Of a DNA stretch of 64,000 bases, positions 9,856 to 18,412 are shown piece by piece. The notes beneath the pieces were generated by a model. The model did no database searches. It worked only from the letters and a program-made list of their open reading frames with translations, and was not told the origin of the DNA. The position numbers were made by a program, and so were the translations under genes. Origin of the DNA: Pelagadaptatus aseana (lineage in GTDB: Bacteria; Pseudomonadota; Gammaproteobacteria; Pseudomonadales; Cellvibrionaceae); assembly GCA_040365065.1 (NCBI GenBank), contig BAABNI010000002.1:372001-436000 (forward strand), given 5' to 3'. Position 1 is the first letter of the stretch. Each line of letters opens with the position of its first letter.

Positions 9856-11049
9856 CTAGAGAATACTCTGGGCAAAGTCTTCAAAAAACACCCCCTGAGA
9901 ACCATCGGGCAATACTTTTGAAATCTTAACCGCATCATCCTCTATCAATCTCAGGGTGTAAGGCTCTATCGATTGACCATCAGGACCGGTAACAATCAGG
10001 ACATTGGGTTTTATGGAATCTTCCAGCAGTGTGGGCAAAACCAGCCCCAATCGTCCGTCATCTATTTCCACCACACTGCCCACCGGGTAGACGCCAATGA
10101 CACGGATAAACTTGATCACCAAAGCCTCATCATAGTGACTGCCACGCAGCGCCATCAGAGTTTTCAGCGCCTCCAGTGAAGAGCTCCCGGAACGATAGCT
10201 GCGGTCGCTGGTTTGGCTGTCGAATGTATCCGCGATGGCAATGATTTTACTCAAATACGGAATGTCATAACTGGACTTACCCGCCGGGTAACCTTGACCA
10301 TCCAGACGTTCGTGATGGCTGACAATCGCTTCCAAAATATCAGAAGAAAAGTCATTATCGGCTCGCAGTAATTCGAGAGAAAAAAGCGGGTGTTTTTGAA
10401 TCAGACTGATTTCATCAATCGACAGTTCATCCTTCTTTGAAAGAATGGCTTGCGGCACCTGCATCATTCCCATGTCGTGCATCAAAGCCGCCAATCCCAA
10501 CTCTTCAAGCTCCTGACGCTCCAGACCGACCTCCATTCCCAGCATAATACTGAGGATGGTAACCCTCAGAGTATGATCAACCAGATAACTGGAGTGCGAA
10601 TCCGTCAAGGACAACCAACGCAATACCGCCGGATTTTTGAAAGCACTGTCGACATGATGGCCCACCAGAGATTTTGCCAGTTCAAGACTTTCTTTATCCA
10701 GGTGTCTGGATTCAAAAATAGACTTCAACAATAAAATCGAGCGATCATAAATCGGCTTACATTCTTTGAATGCCTGATCGACGGATTCTGAAAATGGTTG
10801 CATCTCTATGCGCTCAGGTTTTAAACCTTCCACCCGACTTTTGACCACATCAATATACACATAGCGACAGGCCGCCCTCAGTTGGCTCAAGGTCTGCTCA
10901 TTTTTGATCCGGAATCCCCTGACCAAAAAAGGCGATTGATCCCACGGGATATCCAGTTTTGCGACGTACATGCCAATACGCAGTTCTTTGACTGAAATTT
11001 GAACCCTTTCTTTGTACAGCTTGTTTCCACGTAAAGATTTTTTGAGCAT
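9856..11049 (-). CDS. HD-GYP domain phosphodiesterase with N-terminal DUF3391
   Basis: Cytoplasmic 397-residue protein with a DUF3391 domain (about 10-75) and an HD-GYP domain (about 150-330). The HD-GYP family hydrolyses cyclic-di-GMP. The GYP signature is intact (HHERLDGQGYP, about 245-255). The first metal motif reads HDMGMMQVP instead of the usual HDxGK, so the Lys is lost and activity is uncertain. I chose the ATG at 11049 because AGGAT sits 5-6 nt before it; upstream codons in frame have no ribosome site. It stands alone and converges on the efflux operon. Confidence 0.88.
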   Translation of the reverse strand: MLKKSLRGNKLYKERVQISVKELRIGMYVAKLDIPWDQSPFLVRGFRIKNEQTLSQLRAACRYVYIDVVKSRVEGLKPERIEMQPFSESVDQAFKECKPIYDRSILLLKSIFESRHLDKESLELAKSLVGHHVDSAFKNPAVLRWLSLTDSHSSYLVDHTLRVTILSIMLGMEVGLERQELEELGLAALMHDMGMMQVPQAILSKKDELSIDEISLIQKHPLFSLELLRADNDFSSDILEAIVSHHERLDGQGYPAGKSSYDIPYLSKIIAIADTFDSQTSDRSYRSGSSSLEALKTLMALRGSHYDEALVIKFIRVIGVYPVGSVVEIDDGRLGLVLPTLLEDSIKPNVLIVTGPDGQSIEPYTLRLIEDDAVKISKVLPDGSQGVFFEDFAQSIL

Positions 11050-11387
11050 TCTGATCCTATTCGGTCTTCTCCGACCACGGGGGAAATGGACAGCCTGTGC
11101 CCCGACCCAGCGGCCAATCATTTTAAAATAGCGGGAACATCAGAAAAATCTAACGTTCACTATGGGTATACCACTTCCCCAACCACACCATTTGATGACA
11201 ATCAAAAACCGAAAATTCAAGGGAGCCAATCCCAACATGGTAAAAACGGAGGGTTGACGTACCAATCCCCCCAAAAGAAAAGGACATAAATCCGTACAAA
11301 GCTCTTACAGAGGGTCATCCATCCCCATCCATGCAAAAAAAATGGCCAGCAGGGCCGGCCATTAATTCTGTGCAGCAATTATTGCAA
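11050..11387. other. gene-free interval
   Basis: This 338-bp gap between the HD-GYP gene and the beta-helix/cytochrome gene has no convincing reading frame on either strand. It holds the presumed promoter of the HD-GYP gene and the terminator at 11335-11363. I could not point to a clear -35/-10 pair. Confidence 0.5.
11335..11363 (-). terminator. Rho-independent terminator of the beta-helix/cytochrome cluster
   Basis: On the minus strand AATGGCC and GGCCATT form a 7-bp stem, extended inside by a GC/GC pair, followed directly by eight T residues. It lies 25 bp after the stop of the beta-helix gene and closes the three-gene cluster. Confidence 0.85.
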
Positions 11388-12902
11388 TCAGTTGGTGCGT
11401 GACAACATATATTTCGCAACCGCCAGACGGGTTTCCTCATCCAGATAGTTCTGCGGTGGCATCTCCGGGTAGTCATCACGCTTCTTCACCGGGTTGGCAA
11501 TATAGTCGGCCAGCCCCTGAGGATTATCCATATACAAGGCCTGAATCAGCTGAACCGGAGGCCCGATCATACGGCCATTGTAGGTGTGACAACCGGTGCA
11601 AACACCCAGATAGGCAATCTTGCCCTTGTCTTCGCCCTTGATTTCACGGGGCGGCACCGGCTCATCCAGCAGATAGGTATCGATGCTGTCGGTGTTGGTG
11701 AAATCACAGGTACCAAAATCACCAATACCCACGTGGTTATAGCGATGGCGGTTGATGATACAGCTGTCACGACTGACACCCACACGCACAATATCCACCG
11801 GCCCGGACTTTAACTCGGTCAGCATCAACGCCTTTACATCGTCAATGGTGTCATAACCGTTATTGAGCATGACGTTATCGAGAATCATGACTTTATCAGC
11901 CGCCGGATCCGCACCGGGATCGATGGTGGTGTTGGGCGCATTGTCATGATCGGTGATGATAATCGCCGCGGTTTTGTTATTGGAAAAGATATTACCTTCC
12001 ACCACCACTTCATCAGCCGCCATAATCAGCAAGCCGGTTCCGGCTGGAACACCGGCAACGGTAGAACCGGGGGCTCCAAAGTTCGGTGTATTGTTATTCA
12101 CCACAAAATTGTTACGGAAGATCACGTCGTAGGTAGTCTTGATCGGCAATCCCGGTGTAATAAACGCCAACAGTCCGCCCGTGTTGTTGTGTACGTAGTT
12201 GCTTTCAACAATGGCATGACGGCTGTTTTCAATCTCAATGCCCGCCACACTGTCGAACACTTCGTTGTAAGCCACGTGAATGTTGTCGCTCATACCGACA
12301 TAGATTGCCGCGTCTTCAATACCGGATATAACGTTGTGCTCCACCACCCCGTTTTTGCCCAGCTGAGGAAAAATACCGTACACACCGGTATCGACAATGT
12401 GATTGTTGCGAATTTCAAAATTGTTACCGGCCTGCCCCATGATGGCGTTGCCTTTGTATTTCACAATTTTCAGGTTCTCGACAACAAAATTATTACCGGA
12501 GTAGAGAATCGCATCGTTGAGTTTTCCCTGGCCATCCAGAGTCGCGCGTTCGCCTTTTTCAATGACACCGATGATGCTGATATTGTCTTTATCCACATAC
12601 ACGGTCTCATGATAGCTACCGGGAAAAACCTGAATGGTGTCACCCGGCTGGGCACTTTTCACGGCTTCCTGAATTGAGTCGCCGGGCTTGACCGCAATGG
12701 TTTTACCCTCGGCAATCACGGCCGCTACCTGACCGCTTGTCTGAGACAACTCGGCATCCTGATCCTGTTTGTAGCCACCGCTGTAAGCTGCGCCATTGGC
12801 GCTGGAGGTAATGACCACCTCACTGCTGCTCTGCCCCAGATAAAGCCCTCCGACAAACGCCGCCGTGGCCAGCGTAATGGCCGCTAGAGTTCCCGTCCGC
12901 AT
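11388..12902 (-). CDS. parallel beta-helix repeat protein fused to a cytochrome c domain
   Basis: A 504-residue exported protein. The N-terminus is a hydrophobic signal or anchor (about 5-25). The main part is a right-handed parallel beta-helix of the pectate-lyase/NosD type, with Asn-rich turns such as VENLKIVKYKGNAIMG and FEIRNNHIVDTG. The C-terminal 75 residues are a cytochrome c domain with haem site CTGCH at about 435-439 and a candidate Met ligand in EMPPQNYL. The beta-helix part resembles TIGR03805, a family whose partner or fusion is a c-type cytochrome and whose function is unknown. The ATG at 12902 has a strong AGGAG site. Last gene of the cytochrome cluster. Confidence 0.85.
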   Translation of the reverse strand: MRTGTLAAITLATAAFVGGLYLGQSSSEVVITSSANGAAYSGGYKQDQDAELSQTSGQVAAVIAEGKTIAVKPGDSIQEAVKSAQPGDTIQVFPGSYHETVYVDKDNISIIGVIEKGERATLDGQGKLNDAILYSGNNFVVENLKIVKYKGNAIMGQAGNNFEIRNNHIVDTGVYGIFPQLGKNGVVEHNVISGIEDAAIYVGMSDNIHVAYNEVFDSVAGIEIENSRHAIVESNYVHNNTGGLLAFITPGLPIKTTYDVIFRNNFVVNNNTPNFGAPGSTVAGVPAGTGLLIMAADEVVVEGNIFSNNKTAAIIITDHDNAPNTTIDPGADPAADKVMILDNVMLNNGYDTIDDVKALMLTELKSGPVDIVRVGVSRDSCIINRHRYNHVGIGDFGTCDFTNTDSIDTYLLDEPVPPREIKGEDKGKIAYLGVCTGCHTYNGRMIGPPVQLIQALYMDNPQGLADYIANPVKKRDDYPEMPPQNYLDEETRLAVAKYMLSRTN

Positions 12903-12927
12903 TGTGTTTCTCCTGTTGTCGTTATTA

Positions 12928-14157
12928 TTAACGGTTGTAATTTTCTCGTGGTTGACTGGCGCCAGATGTCTGCGCCAGCGTGTCCGGTTGTTGCACACCC
13001 AGCACCGGCGGCATACCCGAAGGGACGCGCTCTGGCAGTACCGGTCTGAAGGTTTCGTCGGTCAGTGTCTTCATAAATTCGACGATCAGATCCAGCTCGC
13101 GATCCGTCAGATCCGGCTCCCAGATATGCCAGTGAATCTGCATGTCGACCCCTTCGGGGACCGCGTGGCCACGACCTTTGTTATAGAACTCGGTGGCATC
13201 GCGAAGATTGTCGAATACTCCGGAGTGCATGTAAGGCGCCGTCATATTGATATTACGCAGTGTCGGCACCTTGAACCCGCCCTTGAGCTTGGCCGCGTTG
13301 TAAGTGGCTTCCGCCCCCACATCCAGCGGCATGCCCTCTGGCTCCGGCGTACCAATCACCGCAATCTGGTTATTGGTAAACAGGGGTGGCTGGTGACATT
13401 CAGAACAGCGGGCCACAAACGAGCGAAAAACATTGAGACCGGCTATTTCCGTTTCAGTCAATGCTTCGTGATTGCCGTGCACATATTGATCGTAGCGGCT
13501 GTTGAGGGAAATCAAAGACGTTTGAAAGGCCGCCAGTGAGGTATAGATTTCTTCCAGAGTGATGGTGTCGTCACCGGGAAAGGCTTCGGCAAACAGCCCT
13601 CGATACGCTTCACTGGCGTTGAGGTCGGTCAACAGTTTGGCCGGGGTATTGGCCATTTCAACCTCGGCATACAGAGGGCCTTCGGCCTGCTGTTCGAGGG
13701 AACTGGCACGAGCATCCCAGAAAAAGCTGGTAAGAAAAGCGGAGTTCCACAAGGTTGGCGCAGAGCGTGTGCCCTTGAGACCGCCCACTCCCGTAGAAAT
13801 TGCCCGGCCATCGGCAAAGCCTTTGTCCGGGTCGTGGCAACTGGCGCAGGACTGGCTGCCATCACCCGATAGCAGCGGATCAAAGAACAGGTAACGACCC
13901 AGATCAATTTGTTGCGGCGTAAAACCGTCCCGGTGTTGTGGCAACTCGGTTTGGGTGCCACCGACACCACGCCCCTGCACCGAGGTGTAAAACTGATAGA
14001 GGTTGCGCAATTCACAGCGGTTATCGACAGTCAGCTCAAAACTGGGCGGGCACTGACTGGCCAGCTCGATCAATTGCGTCGGCTCTGCCGTGCCAGTTTG
14101 TGCCAGAGTCTGGGCACTCACGGCAAGACCGAGCACCGCCAGTAAATATCTCAACAC
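12928..14157 (-). CDS. dihaem cytochrome c peroxidase/MauG family protein
   Basis: Periplasmic dihaem protein of the CcpA/MauG superfamily, which reduces peroxide or carries out long-range oxidations. The 409 residues start with a signal peptide (cleavage after about 19, AQTLAQ). The haem sites are CASCH (104-108) and CSECH (251-255), separated as in the family. Family blocks FFDPLLSGDGSQSCASCHDP, GTRSAPTLWNSAF and FKVPTLRNI are present. It starts with GTG, 12 bp after the c4-like gene. It is longer at the C-terminus than simple CcpA, with a Pro-rich tail. Whether it is a peroxidase or a MauG-like oxidase of another protein is open. Confidence 0.87.
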   Translation of the reverse strand: MLRYLLAVLGLAVSAQTLAQTGTAEPTQLIELASQCPPSFELTVDNRCELRNLYQFYTSVQGRGVGGTQTELPQHRDGFTPQQIDLGRYLFFDPLLSGDGSQSCASCHDPDKGFADGRAISTGVGGLKGTRSAPTLWNSAFLTSFFWDARASSLEQQAEGPLYAEVEMANTPAKLLTDLNASEAYRGLFAEAFPGDDTITLEEIYTSLAAFQTSLISLNSRYDQYVHGNHEALTETEIAGLNVFRSFVARCSECHQPPLFTNNQIAVIGTPEPEGMPLDVGAEATYNAAKLKGGFKVPTLRNINMTAPYMHSGVFDNLRDATEFYNKGRGHAVPEGVDMQIHWHIWEPDLTDRELDLIVEFMKTLTDETFRPVLPERVPSGMPPVLGVQQPDTLAQTSGASQPRENYNR

Positions 14158-14169
14158 CGGAAACCCCCG

Positions 14170-14832
14170 CTACTGAGCCTGAGCGGTTATATAGGCGATC
14201 ACCGCATCCAGGGTCGCCTCATCCGGCAGCACCTGAGCCATCATATTCATCTGCCGTCCCAGACGATCCGTGTCATCGGTACCGCGGGCTCCGGATTTAA
14301 AGTGATTGAACTGGCGCTTCAGATAAGCCGCAGACAACCCGGCAAGACGCGGCGCCTGAAGCATGTCATTGCCCTCGGCTTTGCCGCCGTGGCAGCCCCC
14401 GCAGGAGGCGTGATAATAATTGTTGCCCTTGCGCAAATCACCGTCGGCAAGGGGCGTTTTAACCGGGGCCAGTGAACTTACATAGGCGGCCACATTGGCG
14501 GTATCGGCGTCGCTTAAAGTCTCAACCAGTGCCGGCATCTGGGCTGCGTAATGATCCTCAGAGCCGCGCAGACCGGATTGATAGGCCTGAATTTGACGGG
14601 CAATATAGGGCGCCTGTTGCCCTGCCAGCGCTGGCGCCCCCAGAGCATCATTGCCCTGTGCCTGATCGCCGTGACAGGCAACACAGGATTGATAGAGCGC
14701 CTCGCCGGCAACCGGGTCTGCGGCATAGGCCGGGGCTATCCATAAAACCGCTGTAGCCACCCATAAGACCGCGGCAGCCACCGATGAGGCCGCGGCAGCC
14801 ACCCAAGTGGAAACATAATATTTAAACGTCAT
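14170..14832 (-). CDS. c4-like dihaem cytochrome c
   Basis: Periplasmic electron carrier with two class I cytochrome c domains. Haem sites CVACH (50-54) and CGGCH (144-148) each have a downstream Met (QMPALVE, QMNMMAQ) that can serve as ligand. The length of 220 fits cytochrome c4. The signal peptide is unusual: its hydrophobic core is built from three 7-residue repeats (see the repeat at 14740-14802). First gene of the three-gene redox cluster, so it likely feeds electrons to or from the CcpA/MauG-like and beta-helix proteins. A Fur-like box lies just upstream. Confidence 0.87.
   Translation of the reverse strand: MTFKYYVSTWVAAAASSVAAAVLWVATAVLWIAPAYAADPVAGEALYQSCVACHGDQAQGNDALGAPALAGQQAPYIARQIQAYQSGLRGSEDHYAAQMPALVETLSDADTANVAAYVSSLAPVKTPLADGDLRKGNNYYHASCGGCHGGKAEGNDMLQAPRLAGLSAAYLKRQFNHFKSGARGTDDTDRLGRQMNMMAQVLPDEATLDAVIAYITAQAQ
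14740..14802 (-). repeat. three tandem 21-bp repeats inside a signal peptide
   Basis: Three consecutive imperfect 21-bp units, each ending GCAGCCAC or GTAGCCAC on the plus strand, encode VAAAASS, VAAAVLW and VATAVLW in the export signal of the c4-like cytochrome. The units keep frame, so copy-number changes would lengthen or shorten the hydrophobic core by 7 residues. Confidence 0.85.
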
Positions 14833-14842
14833 ATCGCACCAT

Positions 14843-14861
14843 CAGTATTCTTATCATTATC
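14843..14861. promoter_or_regulatory. Fur-box-like site before the cytochrome cluster
   Basis: Read on the minus strand the site is GATAATGATAAGAATACTG, matching the 19-bp Fur consensus at 14 positions, including an unbroken run of 11. It lies 11-29 bp upstream of the start codon of the c4-like cytochrome gene, where bound repressor would block initiation. The second half is degenerate, so this is a moderate candidate. Confidence 0.4.
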
Positions 14862-15014
14862 TCGCCGGGGCCGATCCTCTGTGCAGGAGCTCACAACATT
14901 CCGACAAATCTGGTAGCGAATATTGTCCGGGAAAACCCCGAAAATCTTATTTATTTTAGAAATTCGTCATGGATCTTCAAAAAAAGGGGACGATTTATGG
15001 CAATTTTTTGCGAT

Positions 15015-16160
15015 TCAAGACGAAACCATGCTGTTGCGAAACTCCGTCGGGGTCTGCTCCAGCGTTTCCTTGAAAGCTTTGTTGAAGGAACTCAGGGAGC
15101 GATAACCCGCATCCAGCGCAATATTCAGTACCGGCGTATCCACCTCGTCAGGATTGGCCAGCCGTTCCCGGGCTTCGCGAATGCGATAGGTATTGAGAAA
15201 ATCATTGAAATTGCGATAACCCAGTCCGGCATTGATGACTTTTCGCAAGCGGTATTCCGGCAAATCCATCCGCGAGGCCAGCTGGCCAATGGTCAGTCCC
15301 ATTTCACGGTAGATATGATCGCCTTCCATCAACCCGTTTAAGTTGTCGAGAATTTCCGGAGGGACTTCCTCTTCTGCCCTGACGGCATCGTCTGTCTCTG
15401 CCTGCTTGTTGCTGACTGCCGTGCCATTGGACTCTGCCGATGACTCACCGTGGCTTACCCGGGACGACTCAACAGCAGGCTTCAGACCATCCGCCCCGGT
15501 CACCTTGGGCAAAAATGTCTCCGTCTTGTAGTCCAGCAAAATGGCATTGGTCACCAATACCACCAGCCCCAAGGGCACATACTGCCAAACCGGTAACCAG
15601 TCAGCGCCACTGAAGAGCACCTCGCGCACCAGCAGCAAGGTCATGATATAGACACCGCCCAATCCGCAGAACCAGAAACGCAGGGTCCGGCGAGACTGAA
15701 CCAGATCGGCCCGCCAGGTTCTGACCACAGCCACCAGTGCCAGACTCATGAGCACGAACTCCAGCGTCTGCGGCAAGGTAAAGAACACCAGCTGATTACT
15801 GAAACCGCCCTGAATACGGATCAAAGAGCCCACAAAAGGCAAAAATACGGTAATGGCCACCAGCCCGATTTTCCAGGCCCGCAAGCGGAAATGATCATCA
15901 AACAAGCTGGCACTGAATAGCCAGAACAGCCCCGGCACAAAAGTCTGCACCGTGGATAACACCATCCGCCAGCCGGGTGTTGTTGCCAGAGGCGTCAACA
16001 AATAACCACTGACCGCCAACAGGAAAGCCACATAGAGCTTTTCCTGAACTGACCAGTTACAACAACGGCGCAACAATAGAAGTAGGCTCAACAGAATCTG
16101 GGACAAGGCAAACGCCAGAGCGGCAGCTAGCACCAATTCGTTATTGGCTGAGGCGGTCAT
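15015..16160 (-). CDS. membrane-bound AraC-family transcriptional regulator
   Basis: A 381-residue protein with about seven N-terminal transmembrane helices (about 5-225), a Ser/Glu-rich linker (about 225-270) and a C-terminal AraC-type helix-turn-helix pair (about 280-380; GYRNFNDFLNTYRIREARE, then GYRSLSSFNKAFKETLEQTP). Such 7TM-AraC proteins sense membrane or periplasmic signals and bind DNA while tethered. The ATG at 16160 has GGAGAG 5 nt upstream. It lies upstream of, and on the same strand as, the cytochrome cluster with a 182-bp gap that can hold its target promoter. That target is an inference from position. Confidence 0.85.
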   Translation of the reverse strand: MTASANNELVLAAALAFALSQILLSLLLLLRRCCNWSVQEKLYVAFLLAVSGYLLTPLATTPGWRMVLSTVQTFVPGLFWLFSASLFDDHFRLRAWKIGLVAITVFLPFVGSLIRIQGGFSNQLVFFTLPQTLEFVLMSLALVAVVRTWRADLVQSRRTLRFWFCGLGGVYIMTLLLVREVLFSGADWLPVWQYVPLGLVVLVTNAILLDYKTETFLPKVTGADGLKPAVESSRVSHGESSAESNGTAVSNKQAETDDAVRAEEEVPPEILDNLNGLMEGDHIYREMGLTIGQLASRMDLPEYRLRKVINAGLGYRNFNDFLNTYRIREARERLANPDEVDTPVLNIALDAGYRSLSSFNKAFKETLEQTPTEFRNSMVSS

Positions 16161-16313
16161 TGAAACTCTCCATTTGATGGTCACGAATAATTATTATGGG
16201 TGTGACTCGCCTTCGCCAGAAGGCGGCGCTATGATGACGGCTGTTTTAAGCGCTGGCAATCCTTGCGTAATTAGACCTTTGTAAGACCCTCGACGGAATA
16301 CCCCTCAGTTACC

Positions 16314-17471
16314 ATGAACTCGAACGACCAGCTCTTTGAAACCCCCTTTGGTGATTACAGCCTGCAAAGGTTTCCTCCCGCCACCGGTAAATCACCACTG
16401 CGTGCCTGGGATGCCGCCGATCAGTACCTGCTGCAACAACTCAGCGAGCAGCCCATGGCCGACACCGACCGACTGTTACTGCTCAACGATCAGTTCGGAG
16501 CCTTGGGACTGGCGTTGCATCCATGGCAGCCACAGAGTAGCGGCGATTCGTTTCTGTCCCAACAGGCCTGCCGCAACAATCTGCAATTCAATAACTTGTC
16601 AGCCGACAGCCTCACGCAGCTCGACAGCCTGTCTGCACCCGAAGGCCCGTTTGATGTGGTTCTGATCAAAATCCCTAAAACCCTGGCCCTGCTGGAAGAT
16701 CAGTTATACCGGCTGCGGCCCCATCTGACAGAGACCACCCGGATTCTGGCTGCCGCCATGGCCCGGGATATTCACACCAGCACCCTGCAGCTGTTTGAAC
16801 GGATTATCGGTCCGACCAAAACCTCACTGGCCCGTAAAAAAGCCCGCCTGATTTTCTGCCACCCGCAGGCGGCACAATTAGACGGCGCATGTGCAACCGA
16901 CTCGCCCTACCCCAGTGAATACACCCTGCCTGAAACAGGCTGGCACCTGAGCAATCACGCCAATGTTTTCTCACAGGCCAAGTTGGATATAGGCACCCGA
17001 TTTTTTATGGAGCATATCGACAAGCTGCCCGCGGCTGAACAGATCATTGATCTTGGCTGTGGCAACGGTTTGCTCGGATTGCTGGCAGCCGAGCGACAAC
17101 CGGAGGCCCGGATAGCCTTCTACGACGAATCCCATATGGCTCTGGCCAGCGCGCAGGAAAACTGCCGCCATATTTTAGCCAATCCCTCACGAGCCAGCTT
17201 TCATCTGGACAACGCCTTGGCCAGTGCTGACAGCAACAGCGCCAATCTGATTCTGAACAACCCGCCGTTCCATCAGAAAAATGTCGTCGGCGATCACATT
17301 GCCTGGCAAATGTTCAAGGACGCCAAACGGGTGTTGCAAGCCGATGGCGAGCTCTGGGTAATTGGCAACCGCCATTTGCAATACCACGCCAAACTCAAAA
17401 AGCTGTTTGGCAATTGCCAAACCGCAGCGAGCAACAATAAATTTGTGTTGCTGGTATCTCGTAAACGCTAA
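16314..17471 (+). CDS. rlmG: 23S rRNA (guanine(1835)-N(2))-methyltransferase RlmG
   Basis: SAM-dependent enzyme that methylates G1835 of 23S rRNA. The 385-residue product has the two-domain RsmC/RlmG layout: a degenerate N-terminal half and a C-terminal methyltransferase domain with IIDLGCGNGLLGL for SAM binding and the catalytic NPPFHQ motif near residue 315. The N-terminal block SLQRFPPATGKSPLRAWDAAD and the phrase DIHTSTLQLFE match E. coli RlmG rather than RsmC. It is followed 43 bp later by an FFLEELY-like gene. Confidence 0.93.
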   Translation: MNSNDQLFETPFGDYSLQRFPPATGKSPLRAWDAADQYLLQQLSEQPMADTDRLLLLNDQFGALGLALHPWQPQSSGDSFLSQQACRNNLQFNNLSADSLTQLDSLSAPEGPFDVVLIKIPKTLALLEDQLYRLRPHLTETTRILAAAMARDIHTSTLQLFERIIGPTKTSLARKKARLIFCHPQAAQLDGACATDSPYPSEYTLPETGWHLSNHANVFSQAKLDIGTRFFMEHIDKLPAAEQIIDLGCGNGLLGLLAAERQPEARIAFYDESHMALASAQENCRHILANPSRASFHLDNALASADSNSANLILNNPPFHQKNVVGDHIAWQMFKDAKRVLQADGELWVIGNRHLQYHAKLKKLFGNCQTAASNNKFVLLVSRKR

Positions 17472-17514
17472 TACCCTCCGGTAGAATCGGCCTAAAGTAT
17501 TTTCGACTATTGCA

Positions 17515-18243
17515 ATGATTGACGACATCATCCAGAACGTAGAGCGCTTTCTTGCTCTGCGACGTTTCAAAGACCCCGCCTTTGCTGACAAGCTGCAACA
17601 ACTTCAACAGTGGCAACATGAGCGTATGTCTGAAACCTATTGGGTGTTGCTGGCGTCAGAAGCCGAAGCGGATCTGATCAAATTCTTTTTTGACGACATC
17701 TACGCCGGTCTGGATCTTGAACATCTGGGCAACAAGCTCAACAAAACCGCCAAGTTGCTCAACAAGTTATTCACCGATCTGGAAATGGTTCATCTCGCCA
17801 TCGAATTCAATGCTCTGACCGGAGAGCTGGATGAAGAAATGACCGAGGAATTGTTTTACCGAATGCAGGTGGATGAAATCACACCGGACAATTACGCCAC
17901 CGCCTTTAACAATATCGGCGGTGAACAGCGTCGCTATCAACAATTGAGCCTGATTCTGAAGTTCACCACCGAGGCCGATGACATCATTCACGATTCAGTG
18001 GTCTACAACGCCTTCAAGCTGGCGAAATACCCGGCCAAACTGGGCGGCGTTGGCCCACTTTACGATGTGATTGCCCGCGGCTTTAAAGCCGTGCGTCACA
18101 CCCCCAAACCACTGCTTCTGACCCAGTCCATTCTCGATCACGAAAGACGCATCTACGATCACATTCTGGCAACGGGGCAAGCCTTTTTCCCCACCTACTC
18201 TGAAACAGCGGAAACCAGCGCGACAGAACACCGACCACACTGA
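17515..18243 (+). CDS. FFLEELY-motif-like conserved protein
   Basis: A soluble, mostly helical protein of 242 residues with no signal peptide or membrane segment. The stretch DLIKFFFDDIYAGLDLEHL (about 56-74) corresponds to the FFLE(E/D)(L/V)YG motif of a conserved gammaproteobacterial family of unknown function. The assignment rests on that motif alone. It follows rlmG on the same strand with a short gap. No catalytic residues are evident. Confidence 0.65.
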   Translation: MIDDIIQNVERFLALRRFKDPAFADKLQQLQQWQHERMSETYWVLLASEAEADLIKFFFDDIYAGLDLEHLGNKLNKTAKLLNKLFTDLEMVHLAIEFNALTGELDEEMTEELFYRMQVDEITPDNYATAFNNIGGEQRRYQQLSLILKFTTEADDIIHDSVVYNAFKLAKYPAKLGGVGPLYDVIARGFKAVRHTPKPLLLTQSILDHERRIYDHILATGQAFFPTYSETAETSATEHRPH

Positions 18244-18255
18244 TTAACGCAACTG

Positions 18256-18363
18256 TTAAAGCGAATGCGGCCAGATCAGTATCAGGGTCACAGGCAGTGA
18301 GACAATCAGACAAACCTGGGTCCAGTACAGGGCTTTTTGCCACAAGGGTTGCTGGTGACTCAT
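18256..18363 (-). CDS. 35-residue single-span membrane protein
   Basis: A short frame from the ATG at 18363 encodes 35 residues: a polar N-terminus (MSHQQPLWQKA) and one transmembrane helix (about 12-31, LYWTQVCLIVSLPVTLILIW). The site AGGAGAG lies 6-8 nt before the ATG, as good as any in the window. It starts 49 bp after the stop of the 147-residue protein upstream, so the two probably share the Fur-linked promoter. I do not recognise it. The ribosome site, a well-formed helix and the position argue that it is real. Confidence 0.6.
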   Translation of the reverse strand: MSHQQPLWQKALYWTQVCLIVSLPVTLILIWPHSL

Positions 18364-18412
18364 GGGGTACTCTCCTCTCAAATAAGATCCAAACGACTGT
18401 CATTCAAGCCCA

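Noticed and set aside
16208..16225. Hairpin CGCCTTC-GCCA-GAAGGCG upstream of rlmG
   Set aside because: It has no T-run and no known binding motif. A 7-bp stem of this kind is expected by chance.
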